Assembly (NCBI GenBank): GCA_014706295.1
Contig: JACSVZ010000004.1
Span: 6,266,965-6,330,964 of the forward strand
Origin: Lycocorax pyrrhopterus obiensis
Taxonomy: Eukaryota > Chordata > Aves > Passeriformes > Paradisaeidae
Length of the DNA stretch: 64,000 bases
Direction: 5' to 3'
The position numbers and the translations under genes were made by a program. The notes under the pieces are model-generated. The model did no database searches. It was given only the letters and a program-made list of their open reading frames with translations, and had not been told where the DNA came from. Each line of letters opens with the position of its first letter. The stretch's first letter is position 1. This document shows positions 25,341 to 36,980 of the stretch, piece by piece.

Positions 25341-28300
25341 TTTACTTGTCAGAATCAACCACAAGCCAGTGTTTCTGGTATGCTACGTGTAGTCTGTGGC
25401 TGGAAATGTGACTACTTTTGATGAAGTATCTGACAGGACACAGGGGTTAGAGTAAGTGGAATTTCCAAACATTAAAGCTAAACCCTACCTGGAGTTATAC
25501 ATGAAATTAACTCTGATTGCCTAATGAGTCCCCATTTGGACACACATCACAACCACACTGAATTTCCAAATGATGTGCAATTTTTGGTGCAGGCATAACC
25601 ATCTAACAGCATCTTGTGAGCATTGCAAAGGGACAGAAGTTTGCTGAGAGCTGTGTGGGAGACTTTAAATAATATTCTGCATTTCAGACTGCAAAAGCCA
25701 GAGTTGTAGACTGTCCCTTCCCAGTTTGTATTTTGCACTGGTCAATACATGGCCCCTCCCTGGTGGTAGATCAAGGCAGTCACAACCTGGAGGTCAGCAG
25801 GAAATTTTAGGTCTTTAGCTCTTGTATTTCTCTTGTGCAACAGAGATTCAAAAAATTGCTCTTTACATGCACTTTTTTTCAGTATTACTTAATCTTCATA
25901 AATAAGATTGGATTTGAGTTTTAAGAGTGACCTGAACTTAAGTTAAGGACTGGACAAATTTAAAACAAAAAGAAGTTTCTGCAAGTAAACCAGAGACTTA
26001 AGTTCTCAATTCCAAACTTGTACTGACAATTCAAGGGGAGCATTACCCAAAGGCAGTTTTTGTTGACAAAGAGTAAGAAGTTTCTTTGGAGAACTAATTT
26101 ATTTTGCACATGTACTGCTTTTCCAATCGAAATCAAGGTAATTGCAATGGTAAAACTCGCTTTTATTCGTGGCCTCTTACAACCCCCTCCCCAGCAGGTT
26201 TTTCTGTTTTGCTGCCTTTTCACACATCTCCAGCTAATTTACATTTTCAGAGAAGCCACACAGGGCACAATAAAACCTCTTCAAACATGATGTTGATTTG
26301 AGGGGTCACCATGTCATGTTTTTGTTGATCTCTCATTTTCATGAACAGCACATTGATATAAAATCTTAGCAGGCCCATATACTTTTAGTAGTGCTGATAT
26401 GGGAGCTGAGGGAGACTGTGGGATGTAGCACACAGCTTTACCCACTTTCAGATACTCTTGCTTCTTAGCATCTCTATCCCTCTGAAATTTAAAGCTCTTC
26501 TGTACCCTCTGGCAGGCAAAACGAGCCGAAATAACACAAAACAGAGGGAAAATCTGGGAAAAGAAATCTGGAAATATGGCTTGTCCATCCAGAACTCGTA
26601 CCTCAGAAAATTTAAAGCAACAGACATGCAAAGCTGGTTTAAAGAAGAAACTGTTCATGATTAATTTAAATTATTCTAATTAATTAAAAGGCTCTTGATA
26701 ACTAATATTATTGCAGGCACAATTAAAAAAAAAATCACAACAGGCTATAAAAACATCTATGTGGAATAAGATACGTGAACTCCACTCCACTATTGTTTTC
26801 ATTTAACATGCCTACAAGGAAATTTATTTACTCACCATAACAACACAGAACTTCTGGATATGTTCCCTGTTCTAATTTGCAATTTTCATGTGCACTAAAA
26901 ATTACTTGCCCTACTTCTTCCTAGTAAGTGATACAGATCGTTGCTGACAATTGCCAAGAAAGCAGTATATTAAAAACCTATCAATTACTAATTACTTCCA
27001 AATATTTTATTAAATGCATTATGAAAACTGAACACTGGACATTTTTTCTAATTGCAATACACCTGTTATTTTGCATACTTACAATTGGAAACTTAACAAA
27101 TTTTTTCAGCTGATACGAGATCTTTGATATCTGTATCTGCAGAAGTCTCTTGTGAGTAAATATGAAGAACAAAGAGAATATTTAGCAGTTACAATTAACT
27201 GGCATGTGACAACAGCTTGGTGAATGGCATTGAAGAGGTAAATTCTACACTAAAATTTCCTTTCAGGTTTTTATATTAAGTGCATTCACAAATCAGTGTT
27301 AAGAATCTTCTAGTAAGACACTTGATCCTAGAAGGTACTGAACAACACAGAAAGTAGCATTCAAATAAATCAGCCTTTATAGGACGAATCCTAAACCAAG
27401 TGACCAGCAGTACCAAGCAATACCATCCTATTCAGCTATGGACAGATTCTAACACAAATCGATGATTCTCCACTCAAAAATAGTTTGAAAAAACTTTTCT
27501 GTTAACAGTCATGTAAATAAACCCATAAAAAAAAGCCACATAACCTGATTTCAGATGTGATGTGAATAATCATAATATATGACGAATTGTCTCTTCAGAA
27601 AATGTGCCTGTAAAACCTGCTGCCCAAGAGCACCTGAGTGCTTTATTACAAAGCACAGTTTAAGAGATTACAAATATACAAGGTTAATGTGATTAAAATT
27701 AGCAATAAAACCGTAAATAAAGCAAACTGGCCTGCCAAGGCCTTGCTTAAAAATAAACACAACAGTCATACAGAGCCACAGGAATGACATGCTACAAAAG
27801 GAATTAGCTACTTAGCCACAGAAGAGTTATAGTGCCAAAGGCCATCTGAAATGAAAGGCATTTTAAATACAAGGGGAGAATTAATTTGTGAGAATGTTAA
27901 CTTATTGTGTATCTCCCTTATCCAACTTTTTCTCTCTGTTACCCTGGACCAACACCTACCTGGGCAATTAAAACTCTACATGACCAGATTTTACCATTCA
28001 GCAGCCATTCTCCTAACTGGGGAAGCAAGGGGACACTGTCTTTTCTATAACAAATTTTTAGTTTCTTCAGAAATGGGCCTTTACCTTGCCAGTTCCTAAA
28101 TCTCCTTGTCTGCCTTAATTTTAATGTTGTCAGGTAGTTTAAATTTTAACGAATTTCCATATCTAAGAAGTATGATCTGGTTGGGAAAATCACTTAAACT
28201 TTAGAACGAAGATAATTATTGCTGGGAATTAATGAAAAAAACCCAAAACAATGAAGAACAGGTCTTTGTATTCTGCATTATGGCCCATTCTGAGAGTGAA

Positions 28301-29125
28301 CAGAAATGCTGTTTAAAAAAAGAGCTCTGTGAAAACTGTGCTGAGATGATATAGAATGGGTGCCCAGAATAAGAGCCTACTATTTATTCAGGTTTTACTT
28401 CTTGAATAAGTGTGTTTCATAATTCGGTGAACTACAAAATATTTGTGAGTCTGTAAACTTATGAAAACTCAGTAACATAGTGTCCATTCAATATTGATTA
28501 TTACAATTCCAGTATCACATCATAAAACTGTCCTGGGAACTTTGTCAGGACACCAGATGTTCCCAGAGTCCCTGGACGTCTATTCAGACCATCATGGGTG
28601 AGGAGAGCCTGCCCAGGGCCTCGAACTTCCAGTCCAGATTTTGCCTGGCTTTACCCCAATATATTCTGGAGATTTCTGTCCTCCAAAGAAACTCTGCAGT
28701 CTTGGAAAAGTTAAGAGTGAGTATTTTTAACTTCCCATACCAACCTATTTCAGTGCTCTGATCATAGGTAATACTTCCAGTATTACCCCATTCTGTTCTC
28801 TTCCATCTCCTAGGTCTGTATCTCTCCTCCCTGAATAAAGCAAGGCCCAGATACATATTCTGCCCTCAGGGCAGGGTGGATTAGCTGGCCAAGATGACAC
28901 TGACCTTGGGTCTCCTCTGAGCCCTGTGCCATGTCCCCAAGTCCACACAACAGAATTATTCTTGTGTGAGTGTGTCTGTGCTCTCAGGAACTGAAACACT
29001 CTGAGGGTTTGTTGCTGTACCGTGGAGAATGGCATCAGGGCATAGAAAATATTAAAGATGGGACAGTGCTGGAGGACTGGAGAATGGTGAGAGGCAAGCT
29101 TAATGCGTGTTGCTGTTCTGCACCA
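25341..29125. other. Mostly noncoding stretch
   Basis: AT-rich sequence. Two further minus-strand exon-like segments were noted: 26836-26894 (donor TATG|GTGAGT, one open frame containing ENCKLEQGTYPEVLCCY) and 27083-27148 (donor AATT|GTAAGT, one open frame, 22 codons). Their phases do not join, so at least one is probably chance. Nothing else was recognised. Confidence 0.35.
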
Positions 29126-29886
29126 TGAACAGGTAGAGAAACGACACAAAGTCCAGGCTCAGGCATAAATGGAAGCGATTTAATAATTTTTCCAAAGGCT
29201 TTTATATGTTAGTTTGCAAAAGTGTGTTAAATGGCATAAGGTAATTGGTCCTTTGGCCATCCACCGCTTGAGGGGATTGGTCAAGTTCTAAGACACTAAT
29301 TTCTAAAGATTTTTTTAGTTAGAACCATAAAAATACTGCAGAACAACCTGCAGGTGCAAGGAGTTTACAAAACTGTAACACTGTTTTAAATTACTTGCAT
29401 GGGAAAGACAGAACTCTCACAAAATGCTGCAGAAAGCTGAAGAAATTCTCTGCTGAAGCTTTTTCAGCATCCATAAATGCAGTCCTGTTCACACAAACCG
29501 TGTCCAAGTGTGGCCTCAGAACTGAGCTAGAGAGCAAGTTAGACATCGTGCAAGAAGATAATGTAATGTAATATAATATAATACCCACACAAAGAACAGC
29601 CAGGCTTGCTTTCAGGCCCAGCACACAATCTGTGGCACCAGCCACACAGAAGGTGAACCTGTAACTGGCCCTGCAGGTGACCTGCCTGCACATCTCTGGC
29701 TGTTGAGGAAAGTATTGTTAGGGAATGAGGGCAAGGAAGTGTGTATGGGCGGGTGCCACAACGCAGAGTGAGGAGGTGCAATTTCTGGGATAGATTTATC
29801 ATGCTGCAGCTCCCACTTGCATTCATATGCATGCATCCTGTTAGAAATGTGATACCAGATGCTGTTTCCTGGCAACAGGCCCAACA
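29126..29886 (-). mobile_element. Probable endogenous retrovirus LTR
   Basis: Read on the minus strand, a purine tract of 14 bases (29887-29900) is followed at once by TGTTGG. About 760 bp later the segment ends in TTCA (29126). In its last third it has two CCAAT boxes (29276-29280 and 29244-29248), a TATAAAA box (29200-29206) and an ATTAAA polyadenylation signal (29179-29184) about 20 bp after the TATA box. The order purine tract, TG, CCAAT, TATA, poly(A) signal, CA is that of a retroviral 3' LTR. A short open frame lies just upstream (29962-30177). A second LTR and a target-site duplication were not identified, so the exact ends and family are uncertain. Confidence 0.5.
29559..29583 (+). 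repeat. TAATG/TAATA pentanucleotide repeat
   Basis: Two TAATG units followed by three TAATA units, five in all and perfectly phased. It lies inside the putative LTR. Confidence 0.9.
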
Positions 29887-29961
29887 CCCCCTTTCTCTTA
29901 GGTGTGAATTTTGACAACTCCAATTCACTGGAGCCCTAGTTATGTTATCTTTTCTAAATGC

Positions 29962-30177
29962 TTAGAGACTAAAAAGACCTCTTGCTCTTTCTGCCACGGA
30001 CTTACGTGCCACTCGGGCCAATTTCCAGTGCTGTATTACTCCAAAAATATCTTCTCTTATGAGTAGCACAATTACTACCACTAAATAGGGAAGGATGGAA
30101 ACATTCTGACTCGAGCATGGATAACACAAGTCCTTTTTTGCTGTGTTGTCAGTCAGAGCTGTTGTTATGCTTGGCAT
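29962..30177 (-). pseudogene. Open frame next to the LTR, possible retroviral envelope tail
   Basis: A 71-codon minus-strand frame ends about 60 bp before the purine tract of the putative LTR. Its middle holds a hydrophobic run of about 13 residues rich in Val, Leu and Ile. A basic, charged C-terminal tail follows. A short membrane segment and tail directly upstream of the polypurine tract is where a retroviral envelope gene ends. No other envelope landmark is visible, and the upstream 1 kb shows no recognisable gag or pol, so this would be a remnant only. It may equally be a chance frame. Confidence 0.22.
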
Positions 30178-33100
30178 ATGTCACATCAATGTATAAAAAA
30201 TGCCCATGTCAGTCAAATGCATGTTACGTGTAGATTGGATGTCAATCTAATGTTTTGTATTAAAATCAGTGCCACAAAACATGCACAACTTTATAAACAT
30301 CACAGGGAAGATTTTCATTTGGAAGTGTACAGCTGCTTGCAGCCATCATTTGCACAACACCTTAGAGCTTAGAAATACTTGGAAAATTAAATTTCAGAAG
30401 AGGGACAGTAAAATACCAACTTTACTTCTCTGTTGTTACTCACAGACCAAGGGGAGGTCACCTAAGCCGCTTGCTTCTCCCCATGGTTTATCTGCTGCTA
30501 GGAAAAACACAGAGAAAAGCTGAGTTTCCAACAAAGGGAACTGCAGAGCAAGGGGTCCTGGGGCTGGCACAGGCTGACACCGTGGCCCCTGCGTGAGCTG
30601 TGCTGTGCCTACGTGAGTTCTACACACAGGAGTGGGAAAGGTGGGAGAGGTGGGGACAGGGGCCAGCCCCAACTCTGAGCTGGGAGCTCGGCAGCACTTC
30701 CAACCCTACACAGACTTGCTGCCATGGGAGAAGCTGAGAGGCTTTCAGGGCAGAGGGTCACTGAGTATGGACTTGGGGTCACTGTAAAGTTGGTCCCAGC
30801 ATCACTGTGGATGTTTCCTGAGGAACTTTTTTCAGCCAAGCGCAGCCCAGGTGTCACAGCTGCACATACTTTTGCTCACACAGATGCTGTGGCCTGGCTA
30901 ATCCAACCACAGTTTTGAGAATATAAGCTGTTTATAAGCATTAATTAATCTTTGCAATGAGGGCATTGTTATTAACCCTGTTGTGTGTGTGGGTCATATC
31001 TGTGGTTGGTGCAGGCTCGTTCAGTGCTCTGACTCCCCTAGGACGGTTCCAGCCTGTGGCGGTATGGATTTTGTCAAGAGACACTTCGGCAAAAAACAGA
31101 CTGAGGATTGTTAGACAGATACTGGGAATTCTGGTCCTGACTGTGCTTCTAAATCTCAAAAATACTTTCACTGATGAATCATGTAGTCAAAGAAAGCAAT
31201 CTTGCACAGAGACAAGAATATAAAGCCATCTTTGTGGTCACTCTGAAAACTCAAGAAATGTATCATTTCATCTGCATTTGACTGACTGGGCTCAAGTGAT
31301 TATTGAATAAAAGGTGGCCTGTTGTGGCCTATTGCTTGGCCATAAATACTTATTTTCCCAGTGTGATATTCTGTTGTTAATCAAATGAAATCTATTCATG
31401 TCTTCCATTAAATTAGCAGACTTAAACCGAAGAAACTGCTTGGTGAATTATAAAACAGCCAATCCAAAGTAGATGCAAAAATGGGGAAAATGTTGTATTT
31501 TGCTGGCTTCTAAACACACAAGAGGTTGAAGATTTGTCTCTTGGTTTCACAAAGCAATAGGCAAAACCAGTGACTCCTGCTCCAAACAGGATTGTCAGGG
31601 TTTGGTCAATGTTTTCTCTTCTTTTGATTCTGAGGAACCAGATATTCATAAGGCAAGGAGCAGGAAATCCAGTCTATAACCCCATTCCCTAATTCAGGTT
31701 GTTACTCATAGAGGGAAATCCATATATCATCTTTCTATATTAGCTAGAGGTCCCATGGCAGAGATAAAGATGCTGAAAATGCAGAAGGCCAGGATGAAGA
31801 AGTAGGACGGAGGTGCTCACATAGGCCTGAAGCTACCTCCTTTCCAAATAAACAGAAGCCCCCTCAAAAATGACCCTGCAAGGGACTGGTTGGACGCACA
31901 TGGACAAGTTCACAGATAAGTGGCTCTGCAGGCAGTGTTCCTTAATCCTTTAGAAAGGCAGCTGGACTGTGCTCCAGAAGTTCACCAGCCAGTACAGGCT
32001 CCCAATCCCCAACAAAAAGGGAGTTAATGGCCTCAAACCTCATGCCAGAGGTTGTGAATGACAGCACTCAGGCTTTTAAAAGGCAGAACATAACAGTATT
32101 AGAATCATAAAAAAATACACACATTTGGCATTAAAAGGATGGCATAAATATTTTGAAATGGCTCCTGGGGCTTGGACAGAGAACACTGTGAAACAGTCTC
32201 TTTATCTTTGCAAGAAAATATAAAACTCATTGAAAAACTGCTGGATTGGGAAAAAAGTGATTTCCTTGCAGTGTTAGAGCCCCAAAGCCTTGGTAGCAAT
32301 TTTTCATCATTTTGTTAATTTTCACTAATATGACAAGTATGCTACTAATATGATTGTTCTGTTTAAAAACTAATACCACTATTAATATGTTACAGTGATG
32401 AATTACTAACAATAATCTATCACGAAGGAAAAATAGTGACATAATTAATGCAGTGTTACTATTGTGCAATAGCAATTTGTTAACTCTGTGCAAAGCACTC
32501 AAAGAAAACTTTATTTTTCATATTTTCTTCCATAATTGCTTTTACCCCTATTTACAGCAGAAAGATCTGCTTGCAAAAGAGAAACTCAGCACCTGAGTCT
32601 TTTTTTTTTGGTCCAGTAGATGCAGGCTCTTAGACTGACAGATTTAATCTCAACCTTGTTTTAGGATCTGGATATTATCTTCTTAGGCAAGACTTTTACT
32701 GCTGGTTTTAAGATCTTTTCTCTACTCCCATGAACAACAGTGCAGCTTATTACAGAGCTCTCACATTGCAACCATTTTATGGCCAGGGGATACATTGTCA
32801 TATTGCATTGATTAAAACACTCCCAGTCTACACATCATTGCTTTTTTACACAGACATTTCAAATGCAATCTCAGGGAAGGTAAACTAATACAGAAAACAG
32901 CTTTGCAAAGAATCTAGTTACTTTACCATAAATACTTACCCCCCAAACGAGAAGAATGGAGGAATATGTGTATATTCCTTTTATTTGAGCTTCTTTTTGT
33001 AGTTTTAAAAATCTGTGGCATTCTTTCAAACTTTGTCTGCAGAAGAGCCTTTTGCAGTGCCCATTTCCAGCACAAGATGCCCCATCATAGACATCATAAA

Positions 33101-33693
33101 GATACTTGAGTATGGATCACATTATTGCAGCTCTTTGCACATTTCCTCCTATAATCCTTCTACTTCCATCCCCACTCAGGCCAGTAATTAGTCTCCCTCT
33201 GCCAGCCTTTTCCAAAATGTGCAATAAGCAGCCTGCTCCCTGCACAGGTGAGCAGGGCAGTCAGGATGGAGTTGGCCATGGATCTGCTGGATTTGGGCCT
33301 GCTTGCTCTCGAGACAGGGGACTGCCACTTATCCCATTTGTCACCAGCACTGCAGGCTCCTCTCTGCTCCTGCTCACCACATCAGGGTGTGATACAATAG
33401 CTAATTATAAAATCAATCATTAGCAGCTCTATAAACTCTGAGGAAATACTGTCATGCAGGTCTGGTGTGATTTTCCATAGCTTCCCACAGCTGGAAGCAA
33501 GAGGTTGGAAAATTCTGTCCAGTCTGACTGGTGACACTGCCTCTAACCAGCAGTTAGTCAAAGACTGCAGGATCTATCACAGGATCCCTCTACCACCTAT
33601 GCATGTGCTGTGATAAAAACCACTATCTTAATTACATTTATTTAATACTACCAGTAGCTCTGCCATTTTCTGGTCACTGTAATAAAATAGTTT

Positions 33694-33724
33694 AATAATA
33701 ATAATAATGATAATAATAATGATA
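33694..33724 (+). repeat. AAT trinucleotide microsatellite
   Basis: About ten AAT-like units with two GAT interruptions. A simple repeat. Confidence 0.9.
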
Positions 33725-35766
33725 CTAAACCCTGGACCAAAAAAATGCTTGACTTTGTAGAAGTATTTCTCAAGCAACTACTCAGCTGGACTTACACAAT
33801 GGAATTCATCTTGGATTAAGTACTGCATTTGTTTTTTAAATGGATAAATAGAGAAAGGAAATTTAAGCTATCCAGTGTAATCTTGTTTAATAAAAATCTG
33901 CATGTCATTACCTCTTCTTCATATCTGCAGAGCCAACACAGCACTGCTTGAATATTCCCAAAAATTAATAACACAAACACAATTGTGCAAAACTGTTTTT
34001 CAAAGCATAACAAAGACTTTTGCCCTCTTTTAGCCCACATGAAAACTGGCTTTGCTGTTCAGCGAGCCATATCTAAGAGTGCAATACAAATACCCTTGTG
34101 CACCCACAATGCTTAATTTTCACAAAGTTTTATGCTGAAATAACCCATTTTTAAAGGATTGTAAAGCAACATGCTTCTAAAGTCACGTCTAAAATGCTCT
34201 GGCATGTCCTTTTGAAAAGCTAGTGGAATGAAGACAAGATCTGAAAGCAGTACAGAATGATGGCACCATTTGGAACCACAACAAAATTATTTCTATCTTC
34301 ACTCTCATTTAAAAAAAAAAAAAAAGCCTAAGAGCTGAGTATGGATTAAATATAGTAATTCAAATCTGGCTGAGAAGCTGCGAACTTTTATGCCAAGTTC
34401 TAGCCTGAAATGAATTTAAATGGCCACAAGTAAAAAATCCACAAAGGGGAGATTGCAGTGAAATCCTGGCAGGGAAATAAAAATAGCATTGTAAGCAAAT
34501 AGCGTAACCTTAAAAAGGGAAGCAGAGAAAGCAGAAACTGGGAAATATTCTTGAACTTCTGTATAAAAGAACTAGAAAAAAGTAGGGCAGCAGACCTGGG
34601 GTCGCTGTGGAAAACTAAGTGATGGTGTTTGTTTTGGTATTTGGAATACAGGAGTGAGGTCAGACTGTGAGGGGTGACCTGAGAGCTGCCAAATTATTGA
34701 GAGCAACTCCAAGGCCTGCACGGCAATTGCTCCACTCTGGCCATGACCCAATCACCTTCCCAGTATTTTACTGTAAAATAGTTTAAGAACACCTGTGCAG
34801 TTCTAAAATGTAACTTGTAATGCAAACCTGTATTCCCATAGACTGGCAGTGTAATACATATGAACACTGGTTTTTATTTTTTTGTGTGCTCACTGTACAT
34901 ACAGAGCTCCTTATCCCAACAATTAACAATGGCTTTATGAGGGATTAGTGAGACTTAGAGAAGGTTTGGGGGTCCAAACTGGTGATCCCTGTGCCGAGAG
35001 AGGACCTCTGCCCGTGGCAGACACAATATTTGAGGTACAATAACGCACAAATGCGTTCCCAAAGCCCAGGCAGTTGGCTGTGGGAATGGTGGCCATTATC
35101 AAACCACCAGGCTCAGGGCAAAAGGGATTGGGAACTCATCTGATGATTGGTAGCTGTCATAGAGCTGTCATTGTTATCTTTACTGTGTAACAGGGTGAGT
35201 AAATCACCTTGTTTTTCTATATAACAGCTCTTTAGATGGTCTTTGCTGTATTGCTCTTCCTATACAGGAGCAGCAAAGGTAATGCTGTACATTCTGTGGC
35301 ATTTGAGGACCTCCTAGAAATGATTAAGTAGGGAGACATCAGGAGGTGGTGCTCTTCCTTAATACAAAAAGGAATAAAATACAAGCCATGTAGAATTTCT
35401 GGAGTCTTTGGCACAATTCCTGAGCGATGTGGTGCATAAAATTCCTCAAATACCCCATGAGAATTGTGGGGCACCAGGTCCTTCCTGGGTAGCTGACAGG
35501 CTTGGCACTGCAAGTCAGCCTCCTGCATCCCTAGGCACTTCCACCAGAAGTGGGGATCTGATAGGATCAGGTCTATGGAAAGAGATTTATGGACATTGAT
35601 GAAGTGCATTGAGGTCTTTTTCAAATAGTACTGACAGGAAATACATTGGTATTTCCAAATAGAAAAACTTGCTGCCAAAGTAGGGCTGCAGGTGGAACAT
35701 GTCATGCTAACACTTCCTGTACAGTTCCTATAATAAACCCCTATTTCCTGACAAGGAACTCCTGCT

Positions 35767-35797
35767 TAATAATAATAACAATAATAGATAATAATAC
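35767..35797 (+). repeat. AAT-type microsatellite
   Basis: Imperfect AAT repeat with AAC and AGAT interruptions, about 90 bp before the CpG-rich region begins. Confidence 0.85.
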
Positions 35798-35859
35798 CAT
35801 GCCTGCTTTCTTGTCGAGCCTGAATTTTGAGGAAATGCAGTGAAAAAACTTAAGGCTGG

Positions 35860-36324
35860 AAGTTTCCACCCGTCTCCCCCCTGCACACAGCATCCTTCCC
35901 GCTGGAGCGGGCGATGCCTTTGGAACCGCTGCCTTTTCCCTGGGAGCGCCGGGCGCTGCGGGAGGTGATGCGGCCGCTGCCCCCGGCCCCGCCGGCCCCG
36001 GCAGCCAGGGGAGGAGGAACAGCCTCAACCCCCAAACCTGCGGCAACAACTTCCTGTCCTTCATGCCTCCCACCGCCCCCCCCCCATAGCGATATACTCA
36101 AAAATAAATATATATAAAAATATTTGTAAAACTAGCAAATGATAAATGCCGCTAGTAAATAACCACCCTTAAAAAAAAAAAAAAAAAGGAAAGAAAAACA
36201 CCCCACACAAGCCATAATGATGATGATGATGATGATGACGGGAGGGGGGGAAATAAATAAATAAAAGCGAGCGAGAGTCGGCGAGGGAGAGGGAGGCAGG
36301 TTCAATTATCTAAACAAAGAAATC
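35860..36324 (+). promoter_or_regulatory. Promoter and 5' leader of the CpG-island gene
   Basis: A CpG-rich block (35860-36075) is followed by an unusually AT-rich stretch (36090-36200) that contains TATATATAAAAA at 36109-36120, a 17-A run and an ATG trinucleotide repeat. CpG density then returns just before the start codon at 36325. The TATA-like motif is placed where it could set a transcription start near 36140, giving a leader of about 185 bases. The start site itself cannot be seen from sequence. The first block could also serve an antisense transcript. Confidence 0.5.
36217..36238 (+). repeat. ATG trinucleotide repeat in the 5' leader
   Basis: Seven perfect ATG/GAT units about 90 bp before the start codon of the CpG-island gene. 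If transcribed they would add upstream ATG triplets to the leader. Confidence 0.9.
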
Positions 36325-36459
36325 ATGGCGGAGTGTTTACATTTGGCAGCCCAAAGCCTCTTGGATTACGGAGCCCCCCCCAAACCCAAGCGGCCCCCCC
36401 CGGCCCCCCGCAGTCGCGGCTCGCCGGAGCCCGCCCGCCGACACCTCGCCGCGGCCCGG
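36325..36459 (+). CDS. First coding exon of an unidentified CpG-island gene
   Basis: ATG at 36325 lies in a strong Kozak context (A at -3, G at +4). Exactly 45 codons follow, to a perfect donor CCCGG|GTAAGT (GT at 36460-36461), leaving phase 0. The peptide begins MAECLHLAAQSLLDYG, which could form a short amphipathic helix, and turns Pro/Arg/Lys-rich (PPKPKRPPPAPRSR), ending HLAAAR. This fits a disordered, nuclear-type N-terminus. No signal peptide or membrane segment is seen. I do not recognise the gene. The frame runs on as an open frame to 37038, but the donor and the change to intron-like sequence argue for splicing at 36459. Two C8 runs and a C6 run inside the exon make it prone to assembly or slippage errors. 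Confidence 0.6.
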
Positions 36460-36533
36460 GTAAGTGCGGAGCTTGCGGCGGCCGGACCCGGGCGGGCGCT
36501 GGGGCGGGGGCGAGCGGCTCCCCCCGCCCGATG

Positions 36534-36562
36534 CGTGTGTGTGTGTCTGTGTGTGTCTGTGT
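36534..36562 (+). repeat. GT-rich microsatellite
   Basis: A (GT)n run interrupted twice by CT, inside the CpG island just after the first exon. Confidence 0.85.
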
Positions 36563-36980
36563 CGCGGGGGGGACGCGGGCTGCGCTCGCCGCCGCGCCGG
36601 CCACGGGCCACCTGTCCCCGTGCCCGTCTCTGTCCCCGTGCCCGTCCCCGCCCCGGGGTCACGGCGCCCGGCGCTGACTGGCGGCTCCGCCCCCGCGGCC
36701 GCCCCCCGCGCCCCCCGCCCGCCGCCGCCGCCGTGCCCCGCCGGGCGCAGGGAACTGCCCGCCCGGGCACGGGGGCAGGGGGGGGGCTCCGCCGCCGCGC
36801 CCGCACCATCGCGGGGCTCCGCTCCTGGGGAGCGAGAGGCCCCGAAATGGGCAGCGGGGGTAGACGCGCGGACGGTTGCGGGGGCGGCTCGATGAGGCTT
36901 CTTCTCCCGGTGTCCGAGAGCCGCAGCGCAGAGCGAGCGTGGGCACCGGCGGAGGCGGTCGGGAGCTGGCAGCAGCGCAG

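Larger units (their letters stand above)
30178..35859. other. Noncoding DNA upstream of the CpG island
   Basis: AT-rich sequence with a somewhat GC-richer patch at 30.5-30.8 kb. The longest frame is 157 codons on the minus strand (35232-35705); it has no recognisable motif or splice context and is probably chance. An exon-like 42-bp plus-strand segment at 33206-33247 was also noted (good acceptor, donor CACAG|GTGAGC). Confidence 0.4.
36240..36980. promoter_or_regulatory. CpG island
   Basis: A dense run of CpGs and GC boxes, in sharp contrast to the CpG-poor flanks. It covers the first coding exon and the first 500 bp of the following intron. This marks a vertebrate promoter. Long open frames on both strands here (up to 237 codons) result from the high GC content. 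Confidence 0.9.

Noticed and set aside
27110..27151. Plus-strand exon-like segment with good acceptor and GTGAGT donor
   Set aside because: Stops in two frames, and it overlaps a better minus-strand candidate.
29106..29125. Possible tRNA primer-binding site after the LTR end
   Set aside because: The bases after the terminal CA begin with TGG but do not match a primer-binding site I recognise, and the purine tract position argues that this is the outer flank.
28745..29149. 134-codon minus-strand frame downstream of the LTR
   Set aside because: It starts inside the putative LTR end and shows no retroviral or other motif. It was considered as internal retroviral sequence, but the purine tract lies on the other side of the LTR.
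35232..35705. 157-codon minus-strand open frame
   Set aside because: No recognisable domain, no splice or promoter context, and its length is within reach of chance in 64 kb read in six frames.
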